Of a stretch of DNA of 60,530 bases, positions 9,601-17,508 are shown piece by piece. The notes under the pieces are model-generated. The model did no database searches and was not told the DNA's origin. It worked only from the letters and a program-made list of their open reading frames with translations. The DNA is taken from the NCBI GenBank assembly GCA_029593465.1, contig JAKTNK010000012.1:1-60530 (forward strand), read 5' to 3'. How positions within the stretch are numbered: position 1 is the stretch's first letter; each line of letters starts with the position of its first letter. Position numbers and translations under genes: made by a program. Source of the DNA: Streptococcus suis (GTDB lineage Bacteria; Bacillota; Bacilli; Lactobacillales; Streptococcaceae).

Positions 9601-12600
9601 CTGTTGGTTGAATTTTCACATCATCTCCTGTCTTACTTTCATCTAATAGAAGAAAGCCTAGACTGTTCACATCTGAAAGCTTCACATCAAGGTAGGCACC
9701 ATATTTACCCAGGTGTTCAAAATCAATGCCATTTGGCCAATCGCCTAGACGGTCACTGACGGTCTTATCCACATCTCCCCAGAACCAGATCGATTTATTG
9801 GCATAATGGCCATCTGTCCTAAGGTAATTGATACGGATGGTCTTTTCAGCTTGTGGTTGGTAATAATGCGCCTTGAAGGTCTCATCAAGCCAGACTTCGT
9901 TCATATCTGGGCTAATTAGGTCAATCACCTTGTCACCAGTCAGATTCGTTCCAGCAGTGTTATTGATCAACAATCCAATCTTATCTCGCTCTCCCTCAAT
10001 TAGCTTGACATCAAGGTAATAACCATAACTATCCTGTTTAACCTGCGATAGACTGAGTGCCCCATTAGGCCAACCGTTTGAGGGCTCAGCCACATCTTCC
10101 CAAATCCAAAGCCCTAGGCTGTCGAGATTGTCAGATGGTAACTGTTTGAAATGAATCCGCAAATGATTTTCCTGAATAGCTTCATCACTAGCCTCGGGTA
10201 CAGTGGCAGATAACAAATCACCAGAAGTGGCTGTCAAGAGCATGGTACCACCGTCAGCTAGGCTAGGAGCTTCCAAGTCCACATACCATTTGCCATCTTC
10301 GCCCTCTACGGCAGTATAAATCTTGCCACTATAAGCATCTTGCACTTGCGTTGCTGCATCACTGACCACCACTCGGATTGTTTGAGCTTTTGTCTTGGCA
10401 TTGAACAAAAGGTAGGCCGCGTCATTATCCGTTGAACGTTTGCTTAGCAACCATTGCTGGCTATCATTTACGGCAACCGTGCTACGCTCCCCACGAGATA
10501 AGAGCGTGCTGTGAGCATTTCTAAAGGCTAGAACCTTTCGGTAATGCTCAAGAATTGAGTTCGATTGCGTAGAGGCCCAATCGAAATCATAGCGGTTATC
10601 ATAAACAGGCCAGTTATTCGCGCCCGACTGTCCGAGTTCCTCACCATAATAAATGACTGGTTGACCTTTGGCAGTCACTAACAGACTGGCAGCTAATTTG
10701 AACTTGCCGATATCATTTTCAATACTATACAGGAACCCGTCCTCATCATGGCTACCCAAGAATTGTGCCAAGGTATAGTTGCTTGATAAAGCCTTATTGC
10801 GAGCAACCAACTCTTCCTCTGCCTGTTTAAGGCGACCGTTGACCGCTAGTTTGGCAATGTCCTTAAAGCCAAAATCAAGAAGGCTATCCATGGTACCTGT
10901 TCCCAAATCGCCCTTAGTGTCCTTATAGTTGGCTCCCCAGCTTTCGCCTAAGAGGTGGAAATCCTTATCTTTCAAAGCCAATTCATTTTTGAAATGTTGC
11001 CAAGTCACATCGTCAACGTGTTTCACGGTATCCACACGGAAACCATAGATGCTATTGCCTTTTGCAGTTGTCGCTTTTTTCAGCCATTCTGTCTGCCAAG
11101 CCACCAATTGATCACGCACTGCCTTCTCTTCTGTCTTGAAGTCTGGAAGATTAGACAGCGAGCCTTTTTCATCATCTCCTTGTTTATCCTCTTCTTTTGT
11201 CCGTACCATGCCCTTAAAGGTTTCTTCTGCCCCATAACCTGCATGGTTTAGAACAACGTCAACAATGATAGTGATGCCACGCGCTGCCGCTTGATCAATC
11301 AACTCATGAAATTCAGCCAGAGTGCCTAGATGCGGATTCAAGGCTTCAAAATTCTTCGCCCAATAGCCGTGGTAGGCGTAATACTCACCACCTTCATCTG
11401 TACTCACATTTTGAGGAACATTTTCCACAATTGGCGTCACCCAAATGCTTGTCACACCAAGTTCTTTTAAGTAATCTAATTTTTCCGTAACTCCTTTGAA
11501 ATCTCCACCTTTGTAGGTTCCAGCCATATTTTTAGCACTTGCATAAGGTTGGTTATAAGGGTTGTCGTTTGCAGGATTACCATTATAGAAACGGTCAGTC
11601 AGCATGAAATAAATCACCTGCTCATCCCAATCACGTTTCGTAGCTGTCCTTTCTCTTGGGGAAATGGTCACGGTCACACGACCATCATAATAACCATTAT
11701 CCGCATCATAAACACGAACCGGTAGATCATAAGAGCCAGCTTGAGTCGTTGAGCTAGCTGTGATGGTCACACGATTTAATTCTGGGGAAATGGTAATTTC
11801 ACCTCCACCAATAGCCCTTGTATCTACCGTCATTCTGGTGATAACCGCTTGATTAGGATTATCTAGTTGAACATCAATGATCCCTGTTTCGTTACTATTG
11901 AAGGCGCGAAGACTCGTCGCTGTTACCTGTACAGCTTTATTCCCAGGAACGGCTTTGGCAAAATCTTGACCTGTTACCGTTGCCACATAGTAGGGATTGG
12001 TATAAACCGTATCATCCCCTTGACGCAGGAAAATCTGACTGTGCTCTTTGCGATCTGAGAATTTAAAATCAACAGACTTATTACCAGCCCCCTCTGGGTA
12101 TTTTTTATTAAGGATCAAAAAGCCAACGTTAGAGTCCAGAGCGCGTGACAACGGCACATCAACGTAGGCACCGTAAGGACCGACTTCTGTAAACTCTAGA
12201 GCATCCGTTGGCCACTTACCACTAGCCTTTTCCACATCACCCCAAAGCCAAACGCCCCAACCATCATAGTTATTGTCCTCACGGCGATAGTTAATCCGCA
12301 CCAGATGATCTTCCGATAAAGGCTGATAAGTATATGTCGTAAAATCTTTTCTCACCCAGACTTCATTGACTTCTGGGCTAATGGGCTGAATTTTTTGGTC
12401 TCCTTCAGCAACTTTTTCCCCATTTTTCAGCAGTAAATAACCAATATCGCCCTTGCTCTCAGCCTGCTTGACATCAATATAATGCCCGAATTCATCTTTC
12501 TGGTTATTAGAGAATGGCTGCGCATCGCTAGGCCATTTTGAGCCATCAGACGGATTTTCCACAGCTCCCCAAGTCCACAAACCGTACTGCTCCGCATCTT

Positions 12601-13033
12601 CAGTCACTTCCTCGAAATGAACCCGAATGGTCTGCTCTGCAATCGGTGCTTTCTCATCAGGGACTTGATCAACTGAAGCCGCTGCTTCTACAATAGAAGG
12701 TGTCTCTGCAGCATCAACTGACTCCGTGCTAGAACTCGTGTCATCTATTACAACAGGTCTTGCTACAGCATCAGAAGCGCTTCCTTTTCTTCCTTCGGAA
12801 ACTAAAGGAGCTTCCTCTACAGCTTGCTCTTCTCCTGCTGGTTGCTCAGTTACCAATACCTCTGCAGCCTCACTAGTAGCCTCTTGGGCCAATACCTGTT
12901 CAACAGATGCTCCCCCTAACATCAAAGCAGACGCTAACAAGACTGATGCTACGCCTACCTTTAACTTACGAATCCCAAAAAACTGACGTCTATCACTAAA
13001 AATAGAGCGTTTACGATTGGTCAAGTGATTCAT
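6605..13033 (-). CDS. apuA: Cell-wall-anchored bifunctional amylopullulanase
   Basis: This 2142-residue secreted enzyme degrades glycogen, starch and pullulan at the cell surface. It has a YSIRK-like signal peptide (FGIRKLKVGVASVLL, residues ~20-34), two starch-binding PUD/CBM41-like repeats (~135-345), a GH13 alpha-amylase module (IIVDVVLNH ~588, FRVDTVKHVDD ~671, GESW ~698, SHDED ~763), two more PUD repeats (~1000-1200), and a type I pullulanase GH13 module (YNWGYDP ~1488, LDVVYNHTA ~1531, FRFDMMGDHD ~1601, GEGW ~1630, AAHDN ~1713). It ends with LPQTGE, a hydrophobic segment and SKRR for sortase anchoring. The two-module layout matches S. suis ApuA rather than the single-module SpuA/PulA. 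A 77-residue C-terminal block is duplicated, so a second, internal LPQTG exists (~2026). A cre site overlaps the promoter, implying CcpA repression by glucose. Confidence 0.92.
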   Translation of the reverse strand: MNHLTNRKRSIFSDRRQFFGIRKLKVGVASVLLASALMLGGASVEQVLAQEATSEAAEVLVTEQPAGEEQAVEEAPLVSEGRKGSASDAVARPVVIDDTSSSTESVDAAETPSIVEAAASVDQVPDEKAPIAEQTIRVHFEEVTEDAEQYGLWTWGAVENPSDGSKWPSDAQPFSNNQKDEFGHYIDVKQAESKGDIGYLLLKNGEKVAEGDQKIQPISPEVNEVWVRKDFTTYTYQPLSEDHLVRINYRREDNNYDGWGVWLWGDVEKASGKWPTDALEFTEVGPYGAYVDVPLSRALDSNVGFLILNKKYPEGAGNKSVDFKFSDRKEHSQIFLRQGDDTVYTNPYYVATVTGQDFAKAVPGNKAVQVTATSLRAFNSNETGIIDVQLDNPNQAVITRMTVDTRAIGGGEITISPELNRVTITASSTTQAGSYDLPVRVYDADNGYYDGRVTVTISPRERTATKRDWDEQVIYFMLTDRFYNGNPANDNPYNQPYASAKNMAGTYKGGDFKGVTEKLDYLKELGVTSIWVTPIVENVPQNVSTDEGGEYYAYHGYWAKNFEALNPHLGTLAEFHELIDQAAARGITIIVDVVLNHAGYGAEETFKGMVRTKEEDKQGDDEKGSLSNLPDFKTEEKAVRDQLVAWQTEWLKKATTAKGNSIYGFRVDTVKHVDDVTWQHFKNELALKDKDFHLLGESWGANYKDTKGDLGTGTMDSLLDFGFKDIAKLAVNGRLKQAEEELVARNKALSSNYTLAQFLGSHDEDGFLYSIENDIGKFKLAASLLVTAKGQPVIYYGEELGQSGANNWPVYDNRYDFDWASTQSNSILEHYRKVLAFRNAHSTLLSRGERSTVAVNDSQQWLLSKRSTDNDAAYLLFNAKTKAQTIRVVVSDAATQVQDAYSGKIYTAVEGEDGKWYVDLEAPSLADGGTMLLTATSGDLLSATVPEASDEAIQENHLRIHFKQLPSDNLDSLGLWIWEDVAEPSNGWPNGALSLSQVKQDSYGYYLDVKLIEGERDKIGLLINNTAGTNLTGDKVIDLISPDMNEVWLDETFKAHYYQPQAEKTIRINYLRTDGHYANKSIWFWGDVDKTVSDRLGDWPNGIDFEHLGKYGAYLDVKLSDVNSLGFLLLDESKTGDDVKIQPTDYIFKDLKNHTQLFVRDDDPTIYTNPYFVNTVRMTGAQQISPTQIQASLTSLEGVDKEHLLKNLALVDHKQQPVTIIDLTLDTATNRITLKGEFTAQQSPYQLTYLSDRFDVRQNWQYKDALYAYDGELGARVSDEGATVALTVWSPSADQVSVILYDKQDPDKVVGKVAMTKGEKGEWSATLNHAAIPGVSDFRGYYYHYAIQRGGKTALALDPYAKSLAAWNSDLADKGDAYKVAKAAIVDVAAIGQKDKGFATIQGFTSREDAIIYEAHVRDFTSDPAISGELSQQFGTFAAFIDKLDYLKSLGVTHVQLLPVMSYYFANEGKASERMLDYRSSDTNYNWGYDPQSYFALTGMYSTDPTNPAKRIAEFKQLVSEIHKRGMGVILDVVYNHTAKVDLFEDLEPNYYHFMDNQGTAKTSFGGGRLGTTHYMTRRVLVDSIRYLVDEFKVDGFRFDMMGDHDATAIEAAYNAAKALNPNIIMLGEGWITYAGDDNMPEQPADQTWMAKTDTVASFSDDIRNQLKSGYPNEGTPAFITGGAKSIETIFNNIKAQPSNFVADDPGDVIQYIAAHDNLTLFDIIAQSIKKDPSQADNLREIHKRLRLGNLLVLTSQGTPFIHSGQEYGRSKQFLAESHRQPVADDQVPNKAHLLTNADGSPFDYPYFIHDSYDSTDAINRFDWTKATDSKAYPEHVKSQAFTRGLIALRRSTDAFRLKTKEDVDQAVTLITQPNANGVTASDLIIAYQTVASNGEIYAVFVNADTKARDFVLTDAYQALRKAEVLVDGSKAGTVAITSPVGVVFTEHGLRLDPLTATVLRLAVAKEVHQPEQETVKGINGKDQVEKYNQTEQKLPVVTPKQETVVSSSQSSSQSVVEEQQAVRELPQTGESDDYTVLSVAGKEAHRPEQETVKGINGNDQVEKYNQTEQKLPVVTPKQETVVSSSQSSSQSVVEEQQTVRELPQTGESDDYTVLSVAGMVGLTALGLVESKRRPSSSTDND
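6677..7138. repeat. 231-bp tandem duplication in the apuA 3' end
   Basis: Units 6677-6907 and 6908-7138 are near-identical and in frame (77 codons). Each encodes a Ser/Gln-rich linker (SSSQSSSQSVVEEQQ) and the sorting motif LPQTGESDD. Only the C-terminal copy is followed by a membrane segment and positive tail. A handful of substitutions separate the copies. Confidence 0.9.
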
Positions 13034-13071
13034 AGTAATCCTCCAAAAACTTATTTTGTTTACGCAAGTTT

Positions 13072-13110
13072 AGTATAACGAAACCAAATCATTGATGCAA
13101 GCGTTTTCGT
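13072..13110 (-). promoter_or_regulatory. apuA promoter with overlapping CcpA cre site
   Basis: On the minus strand TTGCAT (13100-13095), 17 bp, TATACT (13077-13072) forms the promoter. CGAAAACGCTTGCAT (13109-13095) matches the catabolite-response consensus TGAAAACGCTTTCAT at all but two positions and covers the -35 box, a repressing location. A GGAGG ribosome site lies just before the ATG at 13033. Confidence 0.8.
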
Positions 13111-13165
13111 AGATATTTGTCATTTTTCTTATCAAACCCAAAACAGTCTGCTCTATAGTTGACTA

Positions 13166-14278
13166 TTAAAAGAGCAATCGCTTGCTATAACATTTCTCTC
13201 CAAATAATTGGACGAAATAATCTTCCAAATGAACAGAAATATACTGTTGTTTACGACGATAGCTGAGGCCTTTTTTAGGAAATACCATCACTTTTAGAAA
13301 ATATAAGCACATTTTTCGGATAAGATTAAGGTTAGACGCTGCCTTTTTATTCAATGTCTGATTATAATCTTCACGATAAACAACGTCCAATAACCAGTGC
13401 ATACTTTCTACAGACCAATGACCTCGTACACTATTGGCAAATGTGAGGACAGCTGGATTTGAGCTAAAGATAACATAACAATCCTCTTGACTCAGCTGAC
13501 CATCCTTATCAATGGTGTTACGAGTCATCCCAATACCACGTCATTTATGCCATTTAGGAGGATTTTGACACAACCATTTGACATCGGAAGACACCCAGTA
13601 TTCTCTAACTTCAATCTGTCCCCTAGCTTTTTCAACGGTCTGATATTACTGTCCCTTTTCTTGTCGTTCTTCCAATAAGTTGACATCACTAAAATAAAGA
13701 GAAATATCGTCATAAAGTGTTTCCTGATTTCCTTTGACGGCTAAGCAATTGTCTGCTTTCCCTTTAATAATAGTATCAACGATAGCTGTCTGCGTCCCCA
13801 TTGCGTCTATCGTTACAATGCTTTTACGGATATCAATCGTCCGCAAGAACTGAGGAATAGCAACAATTTCATTACTTTTCTCCTTAACCGCTACCTGATC
13901 TAAACTAAAATGATTACCTCCATCGTAAGCCGTTACAATATGAACAGGCTTCTGATTTATACCACGATTACCTCAAATCGTTTTACCATCCACTGATATC
14001 AGTTGATAAACCGCATCTAAACTTGTCAATGATTGTTCAAATTGAACTTTAAGCTCTTTTAAACGGTCTGAATTAACAAGACTAACCACACGCTCCAAGG
14101 TATCATGAGATGGACAACCATCACTCAAATCAACGTAGGTCGCAAGCAATGGTTCATTCATTTCAATAAAATCTTCCATCTCTTTCCAAGTTTCAATCCC
14201 TGCTAACTGACAAACGAAGACAAGAAATAGAATGGTTGATAAGGGGTAGCGAATTTTCCAAGATTGACGACTATCCAA
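13166..14278 (-). pseudogene. ISAs1-family transposase, multiply nonsense-mutated
   Basis: One ~370-codon frame of an ISAs1-type (H-repeat-like) DDE transposase is cut by three in-frame stops: TGA after ISVDGKTI (about 13973), TAA after EERQEKGQ (about 13646) and TGA after PPKWHK (about 13540). Recognisable pieces are the N-terminal KIRYPLSTILFLVFVCQLAG, the core VTIDAMGTQTAIVDTII and GNQETLYDDI, and the C-terminal RGHWSVESMHWLLDVVYRED. It separates the amylopullulanase gene from the mobilisation genes and may have taken part in removing a relaxase. I could not define its inverted repeats. Confidence 0.85.
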
Positions 14279-14496
14279 TTCACCTGCACAATCATCAATA
14301 GAAATAATAAATCAATCATCGTAGTCACCTCATCTATAGTGTACTACTTTGATTGATTTTGTCATTATGAATCTAGTTTTCTGAAAACAAAATTTTCTTA
14401 ATGCGTTTGTCGTGAGGGGTTTGGGGCTTTGCCCCAAGTATTAAAATCCATCACCTAAAGGAGCCGTCTGCTCACTTTTGGTAGTGGATTTTTTGC

Positions 14497-14516
14497 GATA
14501 GTGTATACACACTATC
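14497..14516 (-). other. Candidate oriT of the mobilisable element
   Basis: An 8-bp inverted repeat (GATAGTGT atac ACACTATC) lies just beyond the two MobC-like genes. Its minus-strand reading contains TAGTGTGTATAC, which resembles the pMV158-type (MOBV) nick region TAGTGTG/TTATAC. Nearby are a GC-rich foldback (ggggctttgcccc, about 14422-14434) and a terminator-like hairpin (about 14444-14494). The stretch 14279-14650 holds no gene; these structures and a hairpin at about 14621-14645 are all I see. Confidence 0.45.
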
Positions 14517-14650
14517 TGAGCTCGCAAAGACCTAAACTCAAGTTTCTCGGTCCTTTCTCATTGTCCCGGGTTAAATACGGGGGTGACATTGCTAGGCAAC
14601 TGAAGTTCAGAAGAACACAAGAAACCGCTGGCTGCTGCCAACGGTTTTAT

Positions 14651-15010
14651 TCACTTTTTGCGGGACTTCTTTTGGGGTACGACTGAAATTTCTTTCTCCA
14701 CTACTTCCATCAATCGAGTCACCAACTTACCCAGCTCTATAAAATCCGATTGCGAAATAGTTCCAACCTGAGTTGACAACTTAGCAATGACATTGATTGA
14801 GCGACCAATTTGAATCAATTGCTCTGTCGACTGCTCATACTCAGGAAAACTGACTGTCCATGATTCTAGCTCGTTGTTAAATAGTTTCTTTCTGGCATAG
14901 GCTGAAAAGTTTATCTCCTCTTCCTCCGACATCAGAGCTAGCAATCTCATATTTTCTTCTTCCGTCAAAAAGACCTGATTTACGATATTTTTGATCCTCT
15001 TCTTCCTCAA
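14651..15010 (-). CDS. MobC-like relaxosome protein (first copy)
   Basis: This 119-residue protein resembles MobC mobilisation proteins, which bind oriT and help the relaxase open the DNA. It has an N-terminal ribbon-helix-helix-like part (NQVFLTEEENMRLLALMSEEEEINFSAYARKKLFN) and the MobC-type segment QLIQIGRSINVIAKLSTQVGTISQSDFIELGKLVTRLMEVV. The start overlaps the stop of the upstream MobC-like gene by four bases (ATGA). No relaxase gene follows, which is unusual: on the oriT side there is only the putative oriT region and then a dead IS. Confidence 0.75.
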   Translation of the reverse strand: MRKKRIKNIVNQVFLTEEENMRLLALMSEEEEINFSAYARKKLFNNELESWTVSFPEYEQSTEQLIQIGRSINVIAKLSTQVGTISQSDFIELGKLVTRLMEVVEKEISVVPQKKSRKK

Positions 15011-15369
15011 TCGACTTTTGATAGCAACCTCTCCTTCTTCTGCTTATGGCGTTTGAGTAACACTTTTTCATGCTTTCCAATCATTTGAACACTGTATCCC
15101 ATAGCTCGCATGGCTTGACTATCCTGAACTTGTTCTGCAATTCTTGCTAACTGATTCAAATTATTCTTAATTCTCCTCAAGGAAAACAACAATGACTCAA
15201 ACGTTGTTTCATCAAATGTCACAACAATCGGCTTTTTCTTGAATAACATTTTCCTAGCATAGCTGGAAAAATTTCTTAATCCTGTATAGCTGATAAGATA
15301 ATCTAAGGCTTGATTCTGTGATTCAGTAATGTAGAATTTTTTTAGAACTGTCCGATAGCGTTCAGCCAT
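15007..15369 (-). CDS. MobC-like relaxosome protein (second copy)
   Basis: This 120-residue paralogue of the neighbouring protein has the same plan: an N-terminal DNA-binding part (KKFYITESQNQALDYLISYTGLRNFSSYARKMLF) and RRIKNNLNQLARIAEQVQDSQAM, the conserved MobC helix. I chose the ATG at 15369 (MAERYRT) rather than the longer frame; it overlaps the upstream stop by eight bases. Paired MobC-like genes are found in streptococcal mobilisable elements and may form a heteromeric oriT-binding complex (inference). Confidence 0.75.
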   Translation of the reverse strand: MAERYRTVLKKFYITESQNQALDYLISYTGLRNFSSYARKMLFKKKPIVVTFDETTFESLLFSLRRIKNNLNQLARIAEQVQDSQAMRAMGYSVQMIGKHEKVLLKRHKQKKERLLSKVD

Positions 15370-15652
15370 GCTGCACCTTCTTTCTATAAAATTCCGCCTG
15401 AACAACATCATGCTTCCGTAAACATTCCACCAGGGTTTGATAGTCATGTAGCAAACCTAATTCCAAATCTGGAAAGTCATTTTCCTTGGTTTCGATAATA
15501 ACTTCCAACTGACTAACAATTTCTCTGATTGAAAAACTGTAATCCAACGTCTCGGCTTCATAGTCTTGTTTTAACGCTTGATACCGTTCATATTCATCCT
15601 GCGACTTAAAACCAGCCACTAGCATGTTCTCAAGTTGATAATAATTTGTCAT
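15362..15652 (-). CDS. Small conserved-looking element protein, function unknown
   Basis: This 96-residue acidic, probably all-helical protein (MTNYYQLENMLVAGFKSQDEY...) lies between the replication gene and the MobC pair and is translationally coupled to the latter by an eight-base overlap. I recognise no domain. The tight packing suggests a helper in replication or mobilisation, but that is only context. Confidence 0.6.
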   Translation of the reverse strand: MTNYYQLENMLVAGFKSQDEYERYQALKQDYEAETLDYSFSIREIVSQLEVIIETKENDFPDLELGLLHDYQTLVECLRKHDVVQAEFYRKKVQHG

Positions 15653-15664
15653 TTCTTCTTACCT

Positions 15665-16507
15665 CTATTTCTTTTGATACTTTCTTCTAGCATTTTCATG
15701 GGCAATGGCTTTCGCTTCTAACAACCTCTCCTCTTTTAACCGTTCCATGGAACTGATTAGATAAGCTAGGGGAGACTCTACATCTTCTGAAACCCTATCA
15801 ATCATAGTCAAAACCTCATCACTTATCATGTAGCCATCACTCAAAAATTGACCAATTAGCATCTTTTGTTGATGAGTCAGACTATAATTGTAAGGATAAA
15901 TAAACTTCTCACTGTACTTGTCTGCAGTGATTTGTAGCAACGAATAATATTCAGGTTTGATATAAGGTTGAGTCTCTATAGAACTATTATCCAGTATAGT
16001 CTTATTCTCCTTCTTACTCTTGTTCTTAATCTATTGCGTTACTTGACCGTTACCATCCGTTACAAGTAACGCTTCTGTAACGTTACATTCCAGTTTTAAC
16101 TGCTCTTTACCACTAACAACCGCTTTTTGCTTTTGACGAAAGCGTGTTACCCTTTCTCTAGTTTGCTGACGAATTTTCTCAAGACCATCAATATTCTGAT
16201 GTTTTTCCCAGTTAGGAATGGTGACAGCACCATCTACAAAGGCTATCATGCTAAATTGTTCAAAGGTCTTTAAAGCTAATTTGACCGTTGTAGCTTTTCG
16301 CCTGAAAACCGTCGTCAACATTTCCTCCGTGTAAAAGATTTTATCACCTAGAGCTAGTACGCCACTATAATTCTGTTTGCCCGCTAAGACTAACAACTTG
16401 AACCAAATAACAATTAGGGTATCACCCTCTGGCATTGATTCAATCAACTGAATCTTTTCGTCATCAAAAATATCCGTTGTTATCTTAATCCACCGAACAT
16501 CACTCAT
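15665..16507 (-). pseudogene. Replisome-organiser (phage replication initiator-like) gene split by an amber codon
   Basis: The N-terminal 158 codons (MSDVRWIKITTDIFDDEKIQLIESMPEGDTLIVIWFKLLVLAG) are a phage replisome organiser N-terminal domain, a winged helix that binds the replication origin. The frame meets TAG at 16031-16033 and continues in phase as IKNKSKKENKTILDNSSIETQPYIKPEYYSLLQITADKYSEKF to a C-terminal helical domain ending at 15665. A single nonsense change thus splits the gene. The first product might still bind DNA, and the second could start at an internal codon near 15940, but the intact initiator is not made. Confidence 0.75.
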
Positions 16508-16519
16508 AAATGTTCCTCT

Positions 16520-16804
16520 TTATCTTTCATATTGCTTCAACCAGCGTGTCACAGCCCGTTTATCATAAAGTGTGACACCATCTATTACCATAGTTGGCAT
16601 GCCCTCACGTGTCCATTTTTGCAAAGTGGTTATAGACACATCTAACCATCTTGCTAAAGCAGCCATTCGCACCATCGGTTTATAAAGCTCTTTATCCTCT
16701 AAAGCTCGCTCCACTGCTGTTGCAATCATCTCATCATAGTGAGCTCGTAATTGCTTTTCTAGTGCTTTGGGAAGTTGGACAACCAAAGTTGTTTCTTCTG
16801 ACAT
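16520..16804 (-). CDS. Excisionase/AlpA-like helix-turn-helix protein
   Basis: This 94-residue protein has a C-terminal MerR-like excisionase fold (MAALARWLDVSITTLQKWTREGMPTMVIDGVTLYDKRAVTRWLKQYE), as in Xis proteins that bend attachment DNA for excision. The N-terminal half is a helical extension. It is transcribed divergently from the repressor gene at 16934, with 129 bp of shared regulatory DNA, and heads the replication/mobilisation operon. Confidence 0.75.
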   Translation of the reverse strand: MSEETTLVVQLPKALEKQLRAHYDEMIATAVERALEDKELYKPMVRMAALARWLDVSITTLQKWTREGMPTMVIDGVTLYDKRAVTRWLKQYER

Positions 16805-16882
16805 CTCGTTACCTCATTTCTATTTCTCAATTACATAAACTCCGAATTTATCTATTATTCATTTTGAATTTTTGTTAACTGT

Positions 16883-16915
16883 TTTTATTCAAAAAGAATA
16901 AAAGTGTGGTATAAT
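16883..16915 (+). promoter_or_regulatory. Promoter and operator of the element 2 repressor
   Basis: TATAAT sits at 16910-16915. Immediately upstream is the inverted repeat TTTTATTC aaaaa GAATAAAA (16883-16903), covering the -35 region (weak TTCAAA, 16888-16893), and an ATTCattttGAAT repeat lies a little further upstream. This fits autoregulation by the XRE protein. Confidence 0.6.
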
Positions 16916-16933
16916 ACTGAAAAGGAGGTAGTT

Positions 16934-17452
16934 ATGACCAATCATATTACAAAGTTAATAGAAGACAGCGGCAAAAAATTAACTGAAATCAGTTCTGCTA
17001 CAAATATAGCTTACCCTACCTTGTCGGGATATAATCAAGGCATACGGACACCTAAAAAAGAAAATGCCCAAAAGCTTGCGGACTACTTTGGTGTTTCAGT
17101 AGCCTATATTTTAGGTCTAGATGATGATAAAAATGCACCATCTAATTTGAAAATCGTCGCAGATAGTTTTAAAACATCAGAAATCACCTCTGTAACGCCC
17201 TTTAAGAGCGATGTGGATAGACTTAAGAAAAGTATCGAGCTGGGAGAAATTCATCTGTCTATGCCCCTAAATGAGGCGTTCTCAGATGAATTTAGACGTT
17301 TCTTATCAGGTTACTTGGTTGATTATGAAGATACATTTATCAAACATTTAATCAAGCACATGAACAGCCAAAATCGTGAATCAGATCTTTGGAAGACCTG
17401 GACTCAGACAGAAGAATATCAAATTAGACGAACAGATCGCGAAAAAAAATAA
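16934..17452 (+). CDS. XRE-family repressor of the mobilisable element
   Basis: This 172-residue protein has an N-terminal lambda-type helix-turn-helix (ITKLIEDSGKKLTEISSATNIAYPTLSGYNQGIRTPKKENAQKLADYFGVSVAYILG, residues ~4-60) and a C-terminal part of unknown fold. The start is the ATG at 16934, preceded by AAAGGAGG (16921-16928). Its place between divergent xis-like and integrase genes suggests control of excision and replication. No S24 peptidase or ImmA partner is present in this element, so induction must work another way. Confidence 0.85.
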   Translation: MTNHITKLIEDSGKKLTEISSATNIAYPTLSGYNQGIRTPKKENAQKLADYFGVSVAYILGLDDDKNAPSNLKIVADSFKTSEITSVTPFKSDVDRLKKSIELGEIHLSMPLNEAFSDEFRRFLSGYLVDYEDTFIKHLIKHMNSQNRESDLWKTWTQTEEYQIRRTDREKK

Positions 17453-17508
17453 GCTAACATTTCTCAATTACATAAGCTCCGAAAACTTGAATAATGCGGA
17501 GGAATGTT

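Larger units (their letters stand above)
16824..17483 (+). repeat. Two 23-bp direct repeats flanking the repressor gene
   Basis: A 23-bp sequence (ttctcaattacataa, a or g, ctccgaa) occurs at 16824-16846 and again at 17461-17483 with one mismatch, on either side of the xre gene and each upstream of a start codon (the excisionase-like gene and the integrase). They could be operators for the repressor or accessory recombination sites. Confidence 0.75.

Noticed and set aside
13166-14278. Functional ISAs1 transposase by programmed readthrough
   Set aside because: Three separate in-frame stops of different kinds (TGA, TAA, TGA) make recoding unrealistic; ordinary decay is simpler.
14400-14650. Possible small RNA or tRNA in the gene-free region beside the MobC-like genes
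   Set aside because: There are several foldbacks but no cloverleaf or known RNA consensus; an oriT and terminators explain the structures better.
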